In this document: piece after piece, positions 62,933-64,000 of the stretch
Layout of the letters: every line of letters begins with the position of its first letter
How positions within the stretch are numbered: the first letter of the stretch is position 1
Assembly: GCF_026011735.1 (NCBI RefSeq)
Contig: NZ_BRVN01000002.1
Span: 1-64,000 of the forward strand
Direction of reading: 5' to 3'
Length of the DNA: 64,000 bases
DNA from: Dietzia sp. NCCP-2495
GTDB lineage: Bacteria > Actinomycetota > Actinomycetes > Mycobacteriales > Mycobacteriaceae
Program-made: the position numbers and the translations under genes
The notes under the pieces: model-generated
The model's input: only the letters and a program-made list of their open reading frames with translations
What the model was told of the DNA's origin: nothing
Database searches by the model: none

Positions 62933-64000
62933 GTGCACCCTGACGTCTCTGCTGATATCGCCGCCCTCGACACCACCATGACCACGGTCGAGAAGGTCCT
63001 CGACATCGAGGAACTCGCCAGACGCGTCGACGAGCTCGAGCAGATGGCCGCCGACCCCGACCTGTGGAACGACCAGGACCGCGCGCAGAAGGTCACCAGC
63101 GAGCTGTCCTATATCCAGGCGGACCTGCGCAGGTGCCGCGAGCTCCGAGGCCGGATCGACGATCTGCCGCTCATGTACGAGCTCGCCGAGGAGGCGCAGG
63201 CCGAGGGCGATTCCTCGGCGGTCGAGGAGGCCGATTCCGAGCGCGCGTCGCTGCGTGAGGACGTGGAGGCGCTCGAGGTCAAGACCATGCTCAGCGGTGA
63301 GTACGACCAGCGTGACGCCGTGGTGAACATCCGCGCCGGCGCGGGCGGGGTGGACGCCGCGGATTTCGCCGAGATGCTCATGCGTATGTACATCCGCTGG
63401 GCCGAGAAGGCGGGCCACAAGGTCGAGGTGTACGACACCTCGTACGCGGAGGAGGCGGGCATCAAGTCCGCCACGTTCGTCGTCAAGGACCCGTACATGT
63501 ACGGGACGCTGTCGGTTGAGCAGGGCGCGCACCGTCTCGTCCGCATCTCGCCGTTCGACAACCAGGGCCGCCGGCAGACCTCGTTCGCCGAGGTGGAGGT
63601 GCTGCCCGTGGTGGAGACCGTCGACTCGATCGACGTCCCGGAGAACGAGGTCCGCGTCGATGTGTACCGATCGTCCGGTCCCGGCGGTCAGTCCGTCAAC
63701 ACCACCGACTCGGCGGTCCGGCTCACCCACATCCCCACGGGCATCGTGGTGACGTGCCAGAACGAGAAGTCGCAGCTGCAGAACAAGGTCGCCGCCATGA
63801 AGGTGCTGCAGGCCAAGCTGCTCGAGCGCAAGCGCCAGGAGGAGCGCGCCGCGATGGACGCGCTCGGTGCCGGCGGCAACGCGTCGTGGGGTAACCAGAT
63901 GCGGTCCTACGTCCTGCACCCGTACCAGATGGTCAAGGACCTCCGGACCGAGTACGAGGTCAACAATCCGTCCGCGGTCCTGGACGGGGACATCGACGCG
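62933..64000 (+). CDS. prfB: Peptide chain release factor 2 (truncated by window end)
   Basis: 356 codons in the window, lacking an estimated 10-15 at the C-terminus. RF2 signatures: stop-codon-recognising SPF (206-208, [16 protein letters not shown]) and catalytic GGQ (251-253, [10 protein letters not shown]). Recognises UGA and UAA. No programmed +1 frameshift is present: the frame is continuous through the region where E. coli prfB has its in-frame UGA. GTG 62933 ([10 protein letters not shown]) is the chosen start; ATG 62978 is possible. No stop codon is reached before 64000, so the end is a window edge rather than a gene break. Confidence 0.95.
   Translation, partial: MHPDVSADIAALDTTMTTVEKVLDIEELARRVDELEQMAADPDLWNDQDRAQKVTSELSYIQADLRRCRELRGRIDDLPLMYELAEEAQAEGDSSAVEEADSERASLREDVEALEVKTMLSGEYDQRDAVVNIRAGAGGVDAADFAEMLMRMYIRWAEKAGHKVEVYDTSYAEEAGIKSATFVVKDPYMYGTLSVEQGAHRLVRISPFDNQGRRQTSFAEVEVLPVVETVDSIDVPENEVRVDVYRSSGPGGQSVNTTDSAVRLTHIPTGIVVTCQNEKSQLQNKVAAMKVLQAKLLERKRQEERAAMDALGAGGNASWGNQMRSYVLHPYQMVKDLRTEYEVNNPSAVLDGDIDA

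Overview
The window is a high-GC actinobacterial chromosome segment, most likely from the order Mycobacteriales. Dietzia or a close relative is my best guess, made from gene content and order without a database search. Every sizeable interval is coding and there is no phage, IS or CRISPR content. The order of recognisable families follows the Mycobacterium tuberculosis block Rv3193c-Rv3246c: mtrA-mtrB-lpqB-comF-hpf-secA, Rv3235 family, wax-ester-synthase-like protein, Rv3231c and Rv3230c families, rsgA-aroA, YedK, YbaK, sigH-rshA, biotinyl protein, whiB1, Rv3217c and Rv3212 families, rhlE, DUF3107, TetR, DUF3152, moeZ, Rv3205c family, adnA-adnB, K+ channel, nudC, mycoredoxin, uvrD2, ABC1 kinase, Rv3196 and Rv3195 families, PDZ-Lon, UPF0182. 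The first 50 kb is therefore conserved core.

Layout. 0.1-5.2 kb: MtrAB-LpqB envelope/cell-cycle signalling operon with a ComF-type phosphoribosyltransferase. 5.4-9.2 kb: long-form hibernation factor and SecA1, each followed by a strong hairpin. 9.3-13.8 kb: lipid-related genes and a ferredoxin-type reductase. 13.8-19.7 kb: RsgA/AroA, SRAP, the SigH/RshA thiol-stress switch, a 24-residue ribosomal protein gene (bL37), a biotinyl carrier and WhiB1. 20-29.5 kb: envelope proteins, DEAD-box helicase, sulfur-carrier activation and an MFS exporter. 29.7-41.1 kb: DNA repair (AdnAB, UvrD2) with a K+ channel, NudC and mycoredoxin. 41.1-50 kb: ABC1 kinase, ThiF-like protein, three metallo- or serine-protease-like genes and the giant UPF0182 membrane protein.

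From 50.1 kb the character changes. Two identical initiator tRNA genes are followed by the frame-broken tail of an enoyl-CoA hydratase gene, a TetR gene whose two domains lie in different frames around an Asp/Asn-rich repeat, and a lipid or aldehyde catabolic set (aldehyde dehydrogenase, crotonase, flavoprotein, three acyl-CoA dehydrogenases, TetR). Two small secreted proteins follow. The window ends with hisN-like and prfB (truncated by the edge).

Regulation visible in sequence: two promoters matching the SigH pattern (GGAAYA-N16-CGTT), one before sigH and one before mycoredoxin; CRP-like sites before whiB1; several genes with a TANNNT box 6-8 nt before an ATG/GTG, as expected for leaderless mRNAs; palindromic operator candidates before fatty-acid genes; and many long near-perfect hairpin terminators. 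I found no clear unprecedented multi-gene system. The most unusual stretch is the repeat-disrupted and decayed region at 50.1-51.4 kb.
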